A DNA stretch of 64,000 nt from Flavobacterium psychrophilum (lineage in GTDB: Bacteria; Bacteroidota; Bacteroidia; Flavobacteriales; Flavobacteriaceae): assembly GCA_945890865.1 (NCBI GenBank), contig CAMDDB010000005.1, forward strand, positions 1 to 64,000. The letters are read 5' to 3'. Below, in pieces: positions 27,975-36,573 of the stretch. The notes beneath the pieces were generated by a model. It did no database searches. It saw only the letters and a list, made by a program, of their open reading frames with translations, and had not been told where the DNA came from. The first letter of the stretch is position 1. Every line of letters starts with the position of its first letter. Position numbers and translations under genes: made by a program.

Positions 27975-30900
27975 ATGAAAAAACAAATACTATTTATAAT
28001 AAGTTTAGCCTTGTTTTTAGGAATAAGTTGTACTAAAGAAACTTCAAAAAAACAAGAAGTTACCCAGCTTGCAAAAGCAGTTAAAACAGCAGTTAAAATA
28101 AATCAGAAAAACACTACAGTAGAAGTTAAATCTACTCGTAGTACTGTTGCATTAAAAAATAATTCACAAAGCAAAGTAACACCTGCGGCAACTACTACAG
28201 TGCCTGCTAAAATTGTTGAATTAAGAAAAAAACACGAAGCTTTTTTAAATAATTCACCCTATAAAAAGGTAATGACTTTATCCAAAAAAGAAAGAAAAGC
28301 ACTTGGAATTCCACCCAATAAGTTTTATGAACGCGAGTGGGAGTTGTCTATAAATCCAGAAACAGGCAGAACGCATCCTGAAAATTTGGAAATTATAAGA
28401 AATCAATTAATTGCCGAAAGACAACAGGCCTTGGCTTCAGGAAGAGTACCTGGAGATGGCACCGATAACAATTGGGTAGAACGAGGACCCGATAATGTTG
28501 GAGGCCGAGTTAGAGCAATTATGTTTGATCCTAATGATCCAACTTTCAAAACTGTTTATGCAGGGGGTGTAAGTGGTGGTTTGTGGAAAAATACAGATAT
28601 TACTAGTGCATTCACAACCTGGACCCGTGTTAATGTATCTGAAAATTTATCGGTTTCTACTCTTACATTCGACCCCAACAATACGAATGTTTTTTATTTG
28701 GGGACAGGAGAGTCATATGTAGGTGGTGATGTGAATGGTAATGGAGTTTGGAAATCAATAAATGGAGGCAATACGTGGACCAAAGTTTTTGGTGGAATAA
28801 CAGGACCTACTGTTTTTCAATCGGCTGCCGGTTTAACTATAAATAGTCCCTCAACTATTGCGGGGAGTTATACTTGTTTTACAACAACAGCTTTTGGAAC
28901 TCCAGTTGCTGCTGCGTTAACCGCAAATATTGTATTGGTTAACGATGGTGTTGCGCCCACAAGTGATGCTTGTCAAGCGATTACAAATGCTGCTGCACTG
29001 GTAGGTAAGATTGCTTTAATTCGAAGAGGTACTTGTAATTTTGTACTTAAGGTAAAAGCTGCCCAGGATGCGGGGGCTGTAGGAGTAATCATGATGAATA
29101 ATATAGATGGAGCACCTGTACCTATGGGAGGAGATGACCCTACAATTACTATTCCTTCTATAATGATTTCTAATACAGATGGCGATCTTCTGGAAGCAGC
29201 TGCACTAGCAGGTACCGTTTCGGGTACTTTGAATCCAATTGTACAAGGTTCTTTTACTGGAAATTTAGTCCCAGGGCAACAACATATTAATGATATTAAA
29301 GTTAGAAATAATGGCACCGTTTCAGAAATTTATGTTGCAGCTGGAGACACCTTTTACAGTGCTGCAAACCAAACTACCTATTTAGGGGGGCCTGGTTATG
29401 GGTTATATAAATCGATTGATGGTGGAGCCACTTGGAATTTAGTTAACTTGCCATTGACTGCAGATAGAAATAAACACTGTCCAAATGATATTGAAATTGG
29501 TTCCGATAATTCGGTTTGGGTGGCTACAAAAAATAGTATTCTATATGGAGATGGTGGAGGTAAGATTTTTTCCTCAACTGACGGAAATACATTTACACAA
29601 AGGCATGAGGTTCCTAGCGGTAAGCGAACACAAATAGGTTTATCTGCAACTAATGCCAATAAAATATATGTTTTAGTTGAAGATTCAACAACGGGTGAAG
29701 CCGATATTTATTTGACAACAAACGGCTTTACATCAGTTACAAGATTAGCTGAGCCTGCTGCAATTCATGGAACTACTGCAACAGATTTTTGTCGTGGACA
29801 GGCTTTTTATGATTTAATTATTACGGTTGACCCAACTAATGATGCAATTGTTTATATAGGCGGAATTGATATACATCGCACAGATAATAGTGGTGCAACA
29901 TGGCAAACCATTTCTAAATGGTCGGGAGGTTATCCTACAGGAGTTTCCGTGGTTCATGCAGATCAACATGCCATGGTATTCAGACCAGGCAATACAAATC
30001 AAGCTGTTTTTGGACATGATGGAGGGGTTAGTTTTGCCACAAGTTTATCAGGAGCACCCATTTCTACTTCGGCTATTCAAACAAGAGTACAAGGGTTAAA
30101 TGTAACACAGTTTTATAGTGTTGGGGTAGCTCCTACCGCTGCAGTGAGTGGTCTAACCGGAGAATATTTTGCAGCTGGAGCTCAAGATAATGGAACACAA
30201 TATTTTGAAGACGCACAATCAGGCATCAACGGAAGTTTTCAATCTCAAGGTGGAGACGGTGCCTACACTATGTTTGACCAAGGAGCAGATAAATATTATA
30301 TTTCTAACTATGTGTACAATGAAAATATTACCTTGAGACCATTACCGGGTTCTGCCATAACTAATCCTAGACAATTGGATATTGATATCAATGCAGACAA
30401 CGGAGCATTTATTGCCCCAATGACACTAGATTCTAATTTAGATATACTATATTCAGATTACTCCAATACCACTGGCTATAGTATTCGTAGATATACCAAT
30501 ATAAAATCAGGTACTATTGTGCGAACAAATTTAACAGATGTTTTGTTATCAGCGCCTCCTACTGCTTTAACGGTTTCTCCTTATACAACTACTGCTACTA
30601 CACTATTAGTAGGTACTCGATTAGGGAAATTATTAAAAGTATCTTCAGCGCATACAGGTACAGGTATATGGTCAGACATTACCGGAACAAGTTTTGTGGG
30701 TAGTATTTCAGATGTAGAATATGGATCTTCTGAAAATGAAATTTTTGTAACCATGCACAATTATAATGTGGTGAGTATTTGGTATACTTCAAATGGGGGT
30801 ATTACTTGGGTTTCAAAAGAAGGAAACTTACCTGATTTACCCGTTAAATGTATTATGAAAAATCCATTGAATGTCAATGAAGTTATTGTGGGAACCGAAC

Positions 30901-31331
30901 TTGGCGTTTGGTATACAAATAATTTTAATACGACTACACCAACATGGAACCAATCCTTTAACGGAATGAGTAATGTCAAAGTATTGGATTTAGATCTTAG
31001 AAACGACAATAGAGTTTATGCTGCTACCTATGGGCGTGGTATATTTTCTGGAACATTTACGGCAACCTTGTCTGAAAAAGATACGGTGTTAAATAAAGGA
31101 GTCAAAGTGTATCCAAATCCATCAAATGGCCTTTTAAATATTGCAATTGAAAATTATGTTGGAGAAGTCACAATAAATGTATTTGATACGAATGGCAGAA
31201 GCGTATTTTCAAAAACAGGCGATTATTTATCAAGCAACAGTATCAATCTTTCTGGATTCCAAAAAGGAATTTATATTCTCAATATAATAGGCGACAATGT
31301 TTCTTATTCGGAAAAAATTATTCTTCAATAA
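27975..31331 (+). CDS. T9SS type A surface propeller protein with PA domain and lipobox
   Basis: 1118 aa from the second ATG, chosen because it directly opens a signal sequence and leaves a normal leader; the ATG at 27957 adds six residues. The signal ends LFLGISC with Cys19 as a possible lipid-attachment site. A Lys-rich linker follows (about 20-150). From about 155, BNR/sortilin-like propeller blades recur (GGVSGGLWKNTDI, GVWKSINGGNTWTKV, GLYKSIDGGATWN). Residues about 275-435 are an inserted protease-associated (PA) domain (IALIRRGTCNFVLKVKAAQ, AGAVGVIMMNN). The last 80 residues are a T9SS type A domain (VYPNPSNG, GIYILNI). A surface or secreted role is expected; enzyme activity not seen. 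Confidence 0.88.
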   Translation: MKKQILFIISLALFLGISCTKETSKKQEVTQLAKAVKTAVKINQKNTTVEVKSTRSTVALKNNSQSKVTPAATTTVPAKIVELRKKHEAFLNNSPYKKVMTLSKKERKALGIPPNKFYEREWELSINPETGRTHPENLEIIRNQLIAERQQALASGRVPGDGTDNNWVERGPDNVGGRVRAIMFDPNDPTFKTVYAGGVSGGLWKNTDITSAFTTWTRVNVSENLSVSTLTFDPNNTNVFYLGTGESYVGGDVNGNGVWKSINGGNTWTKVFGGITGPTVFQSAAGLTINSPSTIAGSYTCFTTTAFGTPVAAALTANIVLVNDGVAPTSDACQAITNAAALVGKIALIRRGTCNFVLKVKAAQDAGAVGVIMMNNIDGAPVPMGGDDPTITIPSIMISNTDGDLLEAAALAGTVSGTLNPIVQGSFTGNLVPGQQHINDIKVRNNGTVSEIYVAAGDTFYSAANQTTYLGGPGYGLYKSIDGGATWNLVNLPLTADRNKHCPNDIEIGSDNSVWVATKNSILYGDGGGKIFSSTDGNTFTQRHEVPSGKRTQIGLSATNANKIYVLVEDSTTGEADIYLTTNGFTSVTRLAEPAAIHGTTATDFCRGQAFYDLIITVDPTNDAIVYIGGIDIHRTDNSGATWQTISKWSGGYPTGVSVVHADQHAMVFRPGNTNQAVFGHDGGVSFATSLSGAPISTSAIQTRVQGLNVTQFYSVGVAPTAAVSGLTGEYFAAGAQDNGTQYFEDAQSGINGSFQSQGGDGAYTMFDQGADKYYISNYVYNENITLRPLPGSAITNPRQLDIDINADNGAFIAPMTLDSNLDILYSDYSNTTGYSIRRYTNIKSGTIVRTNLTDVLLSAPPTALTVSPYTTTATTLLVGTRLGKLLKVSSAHTGTGIWSDITGTSFVGSISDVEYGSSENEIFVTMHNYNVVSIWYTSNGGITWVSKEGNLPDLPVKCIMKNPLNVNEVIVGTELGVWYTNNFNTTTPTWNQSFNGMSNVKVLDLDLRNDNRVYAATYGRGIFSGTFTATLSEKDTVLNKGVKVYPNPSNGLLNIAIENYVGEVTINVFDTNGRSVFSKTGDYLSSNSINLSGFQKGIYILNIIGDNVSYSEKIILQ

Positions 31332-31346
31332 TTGCAATACTAGAAT

Positions 31347-31378
31347 AAAAAAGGCGCTGATATATCAGCGCCTTTTTT
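31347..31378. terminator. Bidirectional intrinsic terminator
   Basis: Perfect palindrome AAGGCGCTGATATATCAGCG with its continuation CCTT, flanked by A and T runs, between the T9SS type A gene (+) and the DUF3078 gene (-). Confidence 0.94.
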
Positions 31379-31379
31379 A

Positions 31380-32321
31380 TTAAAATACATATTCAATCCC
31401 AACCCCTAAAATTTGTTTAAATTGTACTCGGGGACCTTTTATTACCTGAGCACCACCTCTTTCTTCTTTAAATTTAATGTCATCATCGTAAATTACATGT
31501 GTGCCAATATTTGCTTTTACATACTGATTGACTACCATGGCCAATTGTAATTGCCAATCGATATCGATGTTGCCAAATTTATTGATGTAATCGGTATAAA
31601 GGCTCAAACGGTTCTCCAAGTTTATATTGGTCCATACTTCTTTTCTCCATTGGTTGGTTATTAATATTCCTACTTCGGTTCGGGTATTTTCTCCGTTTCG
31701 AATTAAAGCTCCATTACTGTCATATATTGCTTTGTTTACTCCAAATGCTCCTTGATTGGCTAATCTTTGATCATAAACAAGTGTTGTTTTGTTGGTTAAC
31801 GGCGAGAGATATAAATTTAAGTTTAAGTCTTTTCTAGAGTATTCGGCACCAATTCCTATGAAAATATAAGCCGGTGCAAAAGGTTTAGAAATTGCTAAAT
31901 CAGTATTGGGATAGGCATATCCATTGGCAAATTGGGTATTAAAATTAAATTTTCCGGCATAATACCAGTTTGAAATAGTATCTGTTCGGTAACCAAAAGT
32001 AGAATTGATTTGAAGTTGATCGTCAGTTTTTCTTACTTCTTGTCCTTCCTGTTTGTTAATTCCATAACGGCCAATTAACTCGTTTTTCCAATGAAAATTT
32101 CCCTTAATATAAGCCCTAATAAAATTGCCTTTTAACAGGCCCGAAACCGAGTTGTTTCCTCCAGCATTCCAATTGACAAAAGAAATTTGAGAAATATCAA
32201 GCCCCACTTTATTTACTTTTACCCATTGCGAGGTGCTGTCTTTGACTTCGGTTTTAATAACCTGAGCGTTGTTTTTTTGGAAAGCAAAAAAGAACAACAG
32301 GAGTACTATTTTTTTATTCAT
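31380..32321 (-). CDS. DUF3078 family outer-membrane protein
   Basis: 313 aa. Signal peptide 1-19 (FQKNNAQ). The segment VGLDISQISFVNWNAGGNNSVSG is the DUF3078 hallmark; the remainder is a series of amphipathic strands ending GVGIEYVF, consistent with an outer-membrane beta barrel. Function unknown. Its ATG lies eight bases inside the end of dxs, so translation is likely coupled to dxs, an isoprenoid enzyme with which no functional tie is known. Confidence 0.88.
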   Translation of the reverse strand: MNKKIVLLLFFFAFQKNNAQVIKTEVKDSTSQWVKVNKVGLDISQISFVNWNAGGNNSVSGLLKGNFIRAYIKGNFHWKNELIGRYGINKQEGQEVRKTDDQLQINSTFGYRTDTISNWYYAGKFNFNTQFANGYAYPNTDLAISKPFAPAYIFIGIGAEYSRKDLNLNLYLSPLTNKTTLVYDQRLANQGAFGVNKAIYDSNGALIRNGENTRTEVGILITNQWRKEVWTNINLENRLSLYTDYINKFGNIDIDWQLQLAMVVNQYVKANIGTHVIYDDDIKFKEERGGAQVIKGPRVQFKQILGVGIEYVF

Positions 32322-34089
32322 GCGAAAGCGAATTGAATAATTGAATTAAACTTGAAACGTCAAGGTTGCAAAATTGTTGTTGTTCCAAAACGGTTCCATG
32401 TTCAATAAATGTGTCGGGGATCCCTAAATTAATTATCGCGAGTTTTTTATTTTGCGATGCTACTATCGTATTAATTTGCTGCCCAAAACCACCTTTAAGA
32501 ACGCCCTCTTCCAGTGTAATGATAATTTCATGCGCATCGATAATTTGGGAAATACTCGCGCTGTCTAAGGGCTTAATAAAAGGGAAGTGATAATGAGAAA
32601 AAAGGGTTTTATTTTCTAGTTGGGCAAAAGCTTTAGTAGCATTTGTACCAATAGTCCCTGTCGATACTACCGCTATTTTAGTTCCTTTTTGAAGCATTTT
32701 GGATTTTCCAATACTGATTTTTTCAAAGGGTTGTTGCCAATGGGTAGTTTCTCCTCTTCCTCTTGGATAACGAATAGCGATTGGGTGTTCTAGCCCTTCT
32801 GAAGTGGTAAACATCAGGTTGCGCAACTCAATTTCGTCAAGGGGAGCAGCTATGATCATATTAGGAATACAATTCAGATAGGCAATATCAAAAATACCAT
32901 GGTGGGTGGCGCCATCTTCACCCACAAATCCCGCGCGGTCCAAACAAAAAATTACGGGTAAATTTTGCAAGGCTACATCGTGTATCAATTGGTCATACGC
33001 ACGTTGTAAAAAGGTAGAATAAATGTTGCAAAAAACAACCATCCCTTGAGTGGCCATTCCAGCCGATAGGGTGACAGCGTGTTGCTCAGCAATTCCTACG
33101 TCAAAGGCACGTTTTGGAAAGGCTTCCATCATATATTTCATCGAACTTCCAGATGGCATAGCCGGAGTAATTCCGATGATTTTTTCATTTTGCTGGGCCA
33201 ATTCAACCAAGGTGTGTCCAAAGACATCTTGAAATTTTGGCGGCAAATGTGACTCTTCTTTAGGGTGAATTTTTCCGGTTGCAGCGTCAAATTTACCGGG
33301 CGCATGATACTTTACTTGGTCTTCTTCAGCCAATTGTAATCCTTTGCCCTTAGTGGTTATTACGTGCAAAAATTTTGGTCCTTTTACCAATTTTAAACGT
33401 TCTAATTCTGAAATCAATTTTGGTAAATCATGCCCATCTATCGGACCGGAATAATCAAAATTCAAAGATTTGATGATGTTGTTTTGTTTTGGATTTTTAC
33501 CTTCTTTGACGGCAGTTAAATAATTTTTTAATGCCCCAATACTTGGATCAATTCCTATTGCATTATCATTTAATATTACTAATAAATTGGCATCGGTAAC
33601 TCCTGCATGATTTAATCCTTCAAAGGCCATTCCGCTGGCAATAGAAGCGTCTCCTATTACTGCAATGTGTTGCTTGCCTGTATCACCTTTTAATTGCGAG
33701 GCTAAGGCCATTCCTAAGGCGGCTGAAATAGAGGTAGAAGAATGTCCCACGCCAAAGGCATCATAAATACTTTCACTTCGTTTTGGGAAACCAGAAATTC
33801 CGTTCAATGCTCTATTCGTATGAAAAATGGCCTGTCTTTCGGTTAGTATTTTATGTCCGTAAGCTTGATGTCCCACATCCCAAACCAATAAGTCTTCGGG
33901 GGTATTGAAAACATAATGCAGCGCAATGGTCAATTCCACAACACCCAAACTGGCGCCCAAGTGCCCTTCCTTCGTGGAAACGATATCAATGATGAAGTCT
34001 CTCACTTCTTTGGCCAATTGAGGTAATTGATTTTCAGAGAGGTTCCTTACATCAGTAGGATTGTGAATTTTTGAAAGCAAATTTTTCAT
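32314..34089 (-). CDS. dxs: 1-Deoxy-D-xylulose-5-phosphate synthase
   Basis: 591 aa from the ATG at 34089. A longer frame reaches 34263 but crosses into tadA and the extra 58 residues do not look like Dxs. Thiamine diphosphate and catalytic parts are clear: DVGHQAYGHKILT, the metal-binding GDASIASGMAFEGLNHAG with LVILNDNAIGIDPSIGAL, then the transketolase pyrimidine domain (DVGIAEQHAVTLSAGMA, CLDRAGFVGEDGATHHG) and the C-terminal domain (RYPRGRGE). It condenses pyruvate and glyceraldehyde-3-phosphate at the head of the MEP isoprenoid pathway. The predicted -7 element sits only 7 bp before the ATG. Confidence 0.96.
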   Translation of the reverse strand: MKNLLSKIHNPTDVRNLSENQLPQLAKEVRDFIIDIVSTKEGHLGASLGVVELTIALHYVFNTPEDLLVWDVGHQAYGHKILTERQAIFHTNRALNGISGFPKRSESIYDAFGVGHSSTSISAALGMALASQLKGDTGKQHIAVIGDASIASGMAFEGLNHAGVTDANLLVILNDNAIGIDPSIGALKNYLTAVKEGKNPKQNNIIKSLNFDYSGPIDGHDLPKLISELERLKLVKGPKFLHVITTKGKGLQLAEEDQVKYHAPGKFDAATGKIHPKEESHLPPKFQDVFGHTLVELAQQNEKIIGITPAMPSGSSMKYMMEAFPKRAFDVGIAEQHAVTLSAGMATQGMVVFCNIYSTFLQRAYDQLIHDVALQNLPVIFCLDRAGFVGEDGATHHGIFDIAYLNCIPNMIIAAPLDEIELRNLMFTTSEGLEHPIAIRYPRGRGETTHWQQPFEKISIGKSKMLQKGTKIAVVSTGTIGTNATKAFAQLENKTLFSHYHFPFIKPLDSASISQIIDAHEIIITLEEGVLKGGFGQQINTIVASQNKKLAIINLGIPDTFIEHGTVLEQQQFCNLDVSSLIQLFNSLSHE

Positions 34090-34096
34090 ATCTGTA

Positions 34097-34104
34097 CAAA
34101 AGTA
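34097..34104 (-). promoter_or_regulatory. -7 element for dxs (TACTTTTG on minus strand)
   Basis: CAAAAGTA on the plus strand, 7 bp from the dxs ATG, so the transcript would be leaderless or nearly so. Confidence 0.55.
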
Positions 34105-34118
34105 AGAATTGGTTGTCG

Positions 34119-34126
34119 TATTTTTG
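34119..34126 (+). promoter_or_regulatory. -7 element for tadA (TATTTTTG)
   Basis: Matches TAnnTTTG and ends 5 bp before the tadA ATG, predicting a leaderless message. It is back to back with the dxs element in a 42-bp gap. Confidence 0.5.
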
Positions 34127-34131
34127 CACTT

Positions 34132-34572
34132 ATGGAGCATATTTTTACCGATGAATATTTTATGAAGAAAGCCTTGCAAGAAGCCGAAGTTGCTTTTGAA
34201 AAAGGTGAAATTCCTGTGGGAGCTGTTGTAGTTATCGATGATAAAGTAATTGCGCGTACTCATAACCTAACAGAATTATTGCATGATGTAACTGCCCATG
34301 CAGAAATGCAAGCTATTACCAGTGCAGCTAATTTTTTAGGAGGGAAGTATTTAAAAGAATGTACTTTATATGTAACATTAGAACCCTGTCAAATGTGTGC
34401 TGGAGCATTGTATTGGTCGCAAATCACTAAAATAGTATATGGAGCAACTGATGAGCAAAGAGGCTTTCAAAAAATGGGAACGCAATTGCATCCAAAAACG
34501 CAAGTAATTTCCGGTGTTTTAGAACAAGAATGTGCTGCTTTGATAACAACATTTTTTAAAAATAAACGATAA
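34132..34572 (+). CDS. tadA: tRNA-specific adenosine deaminase
   Basis: 146 aa. Zinc and catalytic residues are in HAEMQAI and LEPCQMCAGALYWSQI; the N-terminal FMKKALQEAEVAFEKGEIPVGAV and HNLTELLHDVTAHAE are TadA-specific. It deaminates A34 to inosine in tRNA-Arg(ACG). It is divergent from dxs and ends 10 bp before the duplicated terminator region, so transcription should stop at the first hairpin. Confidence 0.95.
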   Translation: MEHIFTDEYFMKKALQEAEVAFEKGEIPVGAVVVIDDKVIARTHNLTELLHDVTAHAEMQAITSAANFLGGKYLKECTLYVTLEPCQMCAGALYWSQITKIVYGATDEQRGFQKMGTQLHPKTQVISGVLEQECAALITTFFKNKR

Positions 34573-34584
34573 TTATTAGAACAA

Positions 34585-34616
34585 AAAAACCGCCAATCTT
34601 TCGAAAGGCGGTTTTT
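34585..34616. terminator. Bidirectional terminator, copy 1
   Basis: AAAAACCGCC pairs with GGCGGTTTTT around AATCTTTCGAAA. Serves tadA on the plus strand and any read-through from the RNase gene on the minus strand. Confidence 0.92.
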
Positions 34617-34709
34617 ATTTACAGGATACATCCCGGTATTATTTTACTATAATTTCAGTTCCTTCATTGTCAAGGAAGTGATATTCTAGATACGTGTAAG
34701 CGTCACGAG
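34612..34709 (-). pseudogene. Fragment of the RNase E/G gene 3' end (duplicate)
   Basis: On the minus strand this encodes the same last 24 residues as the RNase gene, from RDAYTYLEYH to EIIVK and the TAA. Upstream the frame continues into unrelated sequence (LPPLIIKS replacing WVKIIP), with no start codon or promoter evident. It is a non-functional partial copy created by local duplication. Confidence 0.88.
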
Positions 34710-34727
34710 ATTTGATAATAAGAGGAG

Positions 34728-34744
34728 GAAGTCCAGTGGACTTC
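34728..34744. other. 17-nt palindrome between the two repeat copies
   Basis: GAAGTCCA and TGGACTTC are perfect 8-bp arms around one G. It lies in the 41-bp stretch that has no counterpart in the RNase gene, and could be a scar of an insertion or a structured join. Confidence 0.55.
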
Positions 34745-34750
34745 AGGTAT

Positions 34751-34786
34751 AAAAAAACCGCTAATCTTTCGAATAGCGGTTTTTTA
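34751..34786. terminator. Bidirectional terminator, copy 2 (RNase gene)
   Basis: AAAAAACCGCTA pairs with TAGCGGTTTTTT around ATCTTTCGAA. Compared with copy 1, a C-G pair is replaced by T-A and one mismatch becomes A-T. Confidence 0.92.
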
Positions 34787-34878
34787 TTTACAGGATACAT
34801 CCCGGTATTATTTTACTATAATTTCAGTTCCTTCATTGTCAAGGAAGTGATATTCTAGATACGTGTAAGCGTCACGAG
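34751..34878. repeat. Direct repeat copy 2 (contiguous with the RNase gene)
   Basis: Contains the terminator, 3' untranslated sequence and last 24 codons of the RNase E/G gene. AGGTATA occurs both at its right edge inside the gene (34877-34883) and at its left edge (34745-34751), a possible 7-bp microhomology. Confidence 0.95.
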
Positions 34879-36358
34879 GTATAATTTTCACCCATTTCTT
34901 ATGTTCAAAAAACCATTTTGAACGTAAGGATGGAAAACCTTTGGTAAGGTATGCTGCCACAAATGGATGTACGTTAAGTACTACTTTGTTGTGGTCTTTA
35001 ATAATGCGTTCAAGGTCAGCCGATATTTTATCAATAATTAAAATAGGAGCTTCAATTTCCCCATGTTCATTGTTGGGGTCTTCTTCTCTTGTTTTAATAT
35101 TTACTTCTGGTCTAACTCTTTGTCTAGTAATTTGAATTAATCCAAATTTGCTAGGGGGCAAGATTTTATGCTTGGCCTTATCGTCACTCATTTCTTCTTT
35201 TAAGAAATCATATAAAACTCTGCGGTTATCTGGATTTTGCATATCGATAAAATCCACCACAATAATTCCGCCCATGTCTCTAAGTCTCAATTGGCGAGCA
35301 ATTTCTGCTGCTGCAATCATGTTAACTTCTAGTGCAGTATCTTCTTGGCTAGAGGCTTTGCTTGAACGGTTTCCGCTGTTCACGTCGATAACGTGTAAAG
35401 CTTCGGTATGTTCAATAATTAAATAAGCTCCTTTGCTCATGGAAACTGTTTTTCCAAAAGACGTTTTTATTTGTCGTTCAATATGATATTTCTCAAATAG
35501 AGGCAGTTCTTTAGACTGATAGTGTTTTACGATAGACACTTTATCCGGAGCTATTTCTTGCAAATAGTCCTTCGTTTCTAAATACAAATCTTCATCATCT
35601 ACATGTATACAAGTAAAAGTATCGTTAAATACATCTCTTAGTATAGAAGAAGCTTTGTTTAATTCTCCTAGCACCTTTGATGGGTGATGGGCAGTCTGTA
35701 ATCGACGACTCATCGATAACCATCGGTCTAGAAGGGTTTGTAGATCTTTGTCAAGTTCGGCTACTTTTTTGCCTTCGGCTACTGTTCGCACAATTACACC
35801 GAATCCTTTTGGTTTAATGGATTGAACCAGTCTTTTTAGTCGGTCTTTTTCTTCTCTAGATTCTATTTTTTGCGAAACAGAAACGCGATTCGAAAAAGGA
35901 ACTAAAACGACATATCTTCCAGCTAAGGAAATCTCAGAACTAATTCTGGGGCCTTTTGTGGAAATAGGTTCTTTTACCACTTGTACTAAAATCGATTGAT
36001 TCGGACTTACTATATCCATAATAGATCCGTCTTTGTTGATTTCAGCTTCAAAAGAAAAATTTTTGAGTGAATAATCTTTTAATTTACCTGCGCTTACAAG
36101 TTTGATGAATTTAATTAAAGAAGGAAGGTTGGGACCTAAATCATGATAATGTAAAAAGGCATCTTTTTCATAGCCTAAATTTACAAAAGCAGCATTTAAG
36201 CCAGCCACTGGCTTGCGAATTTTGGCAATAAAAATATCACCAACTGCAAAGTTGCTTTGTTTTTCTTCTTCTTTATGTAATTCAATTAGTTTTCCATCTT
36301 TTAATAAGGCAAAATCTACAGCGTCTGAACCCGATCGAATAATTAATTCTTTGTTCAT
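34808..36358 (-). CDS. rng: Ribonuclease E/G family protein
   Basis: 516 aa from the ATG at 36358 (MNKELIIRSG); another ATG at 36427 would add 23 polar residues with no family resemblance. Residues about 35-125 are an S1-like RNA-binding domain (VGDIFIAKIRKPVAGLNAAFVNLG). The DNase I-like catalytic core has LHVIDVNSGNRSSK and GGIIVVDFIDMQNPDNRR with both magnesium-binding Asp residues. Short length and lack of a C-terminal scaffold fit RNase G. The zinc-link CPxC of RNase E/G is absent: the protein has a single Cys. It processes rRNA and mRNA in the cytosol. Its 3' end is duplicated downstream. Confidence 0.93.
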   Translation of the reverse strand: MNKELIIRSGSDAVDFALLKDGKLIELHKEEEKQSNFAVGDIFIAKIRKPVAGLNAAFVNLGYEKDAFLHYHDLGPNLPSLIKFIKLVSAGKLKDYSLKNFSFEAEINKDGSIMDIVSPNQSILVQVVKEPISTKGPRISSEISLAGRYVVLVPFSNRVSVSQKIESREEKDRLKRLVQSIKPKGFGVIVRTVAEGKKVAELDKDLQTLLDRWLSMSRRLQTAHHPSKVLGELNKASSILRDVFNDTFTCIHVDDEDLYLETKDYLQEIAPDKVSIVKHYQSKELPLFEKYHIERQIKTSFGKTVSMSKGAYLIIEHTEALHVIDVNSGNRSSKASSQEDTALEVNMIAAAEIARQLRLRDMGGIIVVDFIDMQNPDNRRVLYDFLKEEMSDDKAKHKILPPSKFGLIQITRQRVRPEVNIKTREEDPNNEHGEIEAPILIIDKISADLERIIKDHNKVVLNVHPFVAAYLTKGFPSLRSKWFFEHKKWVKIIPRDAYTYLEYHFLDNEGTEIIVK

Positions 36359-36495
36359 GTGTACATTTTTATCTGTTTGTGCTTGATTTTTGATGTTTTG
36401 ATGCAGGGAGTTTTTAATACTTCTCATCGACTAACATCCATCATCTAGCATTTTCACAGATGGATTAAACATTAATTTTACAGGATTTTTCCCGA

Positions 36496-36516
36496 TAGCC
36501 AATGTTGTGTTGGCTA
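36496..36516 (-). other. Hairpin in the RNase gene leader
   Basis: TAGCCAA and TTGGCTA form a perfect 7-bp stem around TGTTGTG, 138 bp before the RNase ATG. Its place in the leader recalls structured RNase E leaders used for feedback, but this is inference. Confidence 0.4.
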
Positions 36517-36535
36517 ATTTCAATGAACTTTTTTC

Positions 36536-36573
36536 TAAAAAAGAAAAAGTAGTTTTAAACTACTTTTTCTTCT
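36536..36573 (-). terminator. Terminator overlapping the 3' end of the 30-codon gene
   Basis: On the minus strand AAGAAAAAGTAGTTT and AAACTACTTTTTCTT form a long A/T-rich stem followed by TTTTAG. The left arm includes the last Lys codons and stop of the small basic gene. Confidence 0.7.

Larger units (their letters stand above)
34583..34709. repeat. Direct repeat copy 1: terminator plus RNase 3' end
   Basis: Copy of 34751-34878. The last 98 bp (34612-34709) are identical to 34781-34878; the preceding hairpin differs at three stem-side bases plus one T in the run. A 41-bp unrelated stretch separates the copies. Confidence 0.95.

Noticed and set aside
34090..34263. N-terminal extension of dxs by 58 residues
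   Set aside because: It crosses tadA and the predicted promoter; family alignment starts at MKNLLSKIHN.
34728..34744. Palindrome as an insertion-sequence end
   Set aside because: No transposase, no second terminal repeat and no target-site duplication beyond a 7-bp AGGTATA match; kept only as a feature of the duplicated region.
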